Part shown: positions 5,442 through 6,594 of the stretch, piece by piece
Numbering within the stretch: position 1 is the first letter of the stretch
Layout: each line of letters begins with the position of its first letter
Source of the DNA: Alcaligenaceae bacterium
Lineage (GTDB): Bacteria; Pseudomonadota; Gammaproteobacteria; Burkholderiales; Burkholderiaceae_B
Direction: 5' to 3'
NCBI GenBank assembly: GCA_012511095.1
Contig: JAAZGT010000286.1
Location: 1 to 6,594 of the forward strand
DNA: 6,594 nt
Made by a program: the position numbers and the translations under genes
The notes under the pieces: generated by a model
Databases searched by the model: none
Seen by the model: only the letters and a program-made list of their open reading frames with translations
What the model was told of the DNA's origin: nothing

Positions 5442-6354
5442 TTTTGTTAACAGTGGCTGGGCTCTATGGGTTTCAGTCATATCGATCTTAGGGGTAGTCT
5501 TCGTACTATGGCTTTTATGGACCCAACGTTCTTGGTTAGGTCAAAAAACAGTAGTTACCGAAGATACAGGTCACGAGTGGGATGGTATTAGGGAGTTAAA
5601 CCACCCTTTACCACGCTGGTGGATTATTATGTACCTTGGCTTAAGTGCTATTGGTATTGCAATTATGGTTTTATATCCAGCTGTAGGTAGCTGGAGTGGC
5701 CTAAGAGGTTGGCAGGCTTCTTACGAGGTTGCTGAGGATCAGCAAATTCTACGTGAGAATATTGCACCAGTATATGCACGTTTCCATGGTATGAGCGCTG
5801 AGGATCTTTCTAAAGATCCTGAGGCACGCATCATTGGTGAGCGTTTATTCCTAAACACATGTGCTCAGTGTCATGGTTCGGATGCTAAGGGTGCAACAGA
5901 TTTCCCTAACCTAACTGATAATGACTGGTTAGGCGATGGTTCACCTGCTTACATCAATAATGTAATTACTAATGGTCGCGTTGGTCTTATGGCTCCTTTA
6001 GGTGCCGCTTTAGGTGCTAACGCTGGTGAACAAGCTGAAAATGCTAAGGCAATTGCTAACTATGTACGTTCACTATCTGGCTTAAGTGCTGATGCTACTC
6101 TTATCGCTAAGGGTCAACAGCAATTTGGTACAGTTTGTGCAGCGTGTCACGGTGCCGATGCTAAAGGTAATCACTTGTTAGGTGCGCCTAACTTAACTGA
6201 TGATATTTGGTTAGGTAGCTCATCTGAGCAAGCTATTATTAAGACGATCCTAGAAGGTCGTACTAATATTATGCCTCCACAAAAACACTATTTAACGCCT
6301 GAGCAGATTGAAGTATTAACTGCTTATGTATGGGGTCTATCTAATAACGAATAA
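5434..6354 (+). CDS. ccoP: cbb3-type cytochrome c oxidase subunit III (CcoP), dihaem cytochrome c
   Basis: This membrane-anchored dihaem cytochrome c takes electrons from soluble cytochrome c and passes them towards CcoO and CcoN. With the ATG at 5434 it has 306 residues. There are two N-terminal helices (about 9-29 and 62-82) separated by the family signature DGIRELNHPLPRWW (50-63). Two class I cytochrome c domains follow, with haem sites CAQCH (143-147) and CAACH (235-239) and likely axial methionines M186 (GLMAPLG) and M280 (IMPPQ). I chose ATG 5434 because MSDF plus the hydrophobic helix matches CcoP N-termini and AGGACAAGG (5422-5430) precedes it; an upstream in-frame ATG at 5410 would add eight residues from inside ccoQ. 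It is the last gene of the structural operon. Confidence 0.97.
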   Translation: MSDFVNSGWALWVSVISILGVVFVLWLLWTQRSWLGQKTVVTEDTGHEWDGIRELNHPLPRWWIIMYLGLSAIGIAIMVLYPAVGSWSGLRGWQASYEVAEDQQILRENIAPVYARFHGMSAEDLSKDPEARIIGERLFLNTCAQCHGSDAKGATDFPNLTDNDWLGDGSPAYINNVITNGRVGLMAPLGAALGANAGEQAENAKAIANYVRSLSGLSADATLIAKGQQQFGTVCAACHGADAKGNHLLGAPNLTDDIWLGSSSEQAIIKTILEGRTNIMPPQKHYLTPEQIEVLTAYVWGLSNNE

Positions 6355-6439
6355 TTAAATTATTCTAATTAAGATTGTTCTAAATCAAATAGAGCACTTC
6401 AAAGATATATCTCTTATCTCTAAAATAGAGTGTTTGTGG

Positions 6440-6471
6440 CAGCCCAATTGTCTACCTAGATAATTGGGCTG
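6440..6471 (+). terminator. Strong hairpin after ccoP, probable operon terminator
   Basis: CAGCCCAATT (6440-6449) and AATTGGGCTG (6462-6471) are perfect 10-bp arms. Pairing continues inwards for four more base pairs, one of them G-U, leaving a 4-nt loop (ACCT). The hairpin lies 86 nt past the ccoP stop and ends about 42 nt before the next start codon. The downstream bases (TATAATATC) are AT-rich but not a clean U-run, so termination may be incomplete or the hairpin may act as an mRNA 3'-end stabiliser. No U-run is present on the other side, so a bidirectional role is unlikely. Confidence 0.65.
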
Positions 6472-6477
6472 TATAAT
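6448..6477 (+). promoter_or_regulatory. Promoter for the gene at 6514, embedded in the hairpin
   Basis: A perfect -10 element TATAAT (6472-6477) starts right after the hairpin. An 18-nt spacer separates it from TTGTCT (6448-6453), a 4-of-6 -35 match that lies inside the hairpin's left arm. Transcription would start near 6484, giving a leader of about 30 nt. The hexamer match is good, but I infer its use from sequence alone. Confidence 0.5.
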
Positions 6478-6513
6478 ATCTGCTATATATGTAGATAATT
6501 TGAGTAAGATGTT

Positions 6514-6594
6514 ATGAGCGAAGATAATTTCAATAATCCTCCTGAAGAGTCCAAAGAGGCTCCCAAATGGCAGCCGCCACGTCCAGAAAATAAA
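6514..6594 (+). CDS. Start of an unidentified gene (3' end off window)
   Basis: An ATG at 6514 opens a frame of 27 codons that runs off the right edge. An in-frame TAA at 6505-6507 fixes 6514 as the first usable start. The visible peptide (MSEDNFNNPPEESKEAPKW, then QPPRPENK) is polar and rich in Pro, Glu and Asn, typical of a disordered cytosolic N-terminus before a domain or membrane helix. The ribosome-binding site is weak (GAGTAAG, 6502-6508). In related bacteria ccoG often follows ccoP, so that is one possibility, but nothing visible identifies it. It probably has its own promoter (6448-6477). Confidence 0.6.
   Translation, partial: MSEDNFNNPPEESKEAPKWQPPRPENK

Overview
The window looks like chromosomal DNA of a low-GC betaproteobacterium. 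My best guess is Burkholderiales, in the AT-richer Alcaligenaceae-like range (Taylorella or Pelistega type). This rests on the betaproteobacterial-style CcoI/CcoS/CcoN proteins, the comEA-cysM neighbourhood and the AT-rich base composition, not on a database match. All recognisable genes are on the + strand. I see no insertion sequence, phage gene, tRNA, rRNA or CRISPR array.

Layout. Positions 1-423 hold the 3' part of a ComEA-type helix-hairpin-helix DNA-binding protein whose start lies off the left edge. Positions 570-1487 encode cysteine synthase B (CysM). The rest, up to 6354, is a cbb3-type cytochrome c oxidase locus: a reduced CcoI-like membrane protein (1522-2520), CcoS (2568-2771), a 288-nt regulatory gap, then the structural genes ccoN (3060-4526), ccoO (4551-5240), ccoQ (5256-5441) and ccoP (5434-6354). 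A strong hairpin follows at 6440-6471. The first 27 codons of an unidentified gene (6514 onward) run off the right edge.

How the genes work together. CcoN is the haem-copper catalytic subunit, CcoO and CcoP are the membrane-anchored c-type cytochromes that feed it electrons, and CcoQ is the small stabilising subunit. CcoS and CcoI are the assembly factors for the metal centres. The structural operon has its own promoter region with a perfect TTGAT-N4-ATCAA FNR/ANR site at 2865-2878, which fits induction of this high-affinity oxidase at low oxygen.

The most unusual item is the CcoI-like gene. A normal CcoI is a P1B-type copper ATPase of roughly 700-850 residues. This one is 332 residues and consists almost only of the eight membrane helices with the CPC copper motif. 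The N-terminal metal-binding region, the actuator domain and the whole phosphorylation/nucleotide-binding unit are each absent, although the reading frame is intact. It cannot work as a conventional ATP-driven pump, so it is either a repurposed copper-handling membrane core or a well-preserved relic.
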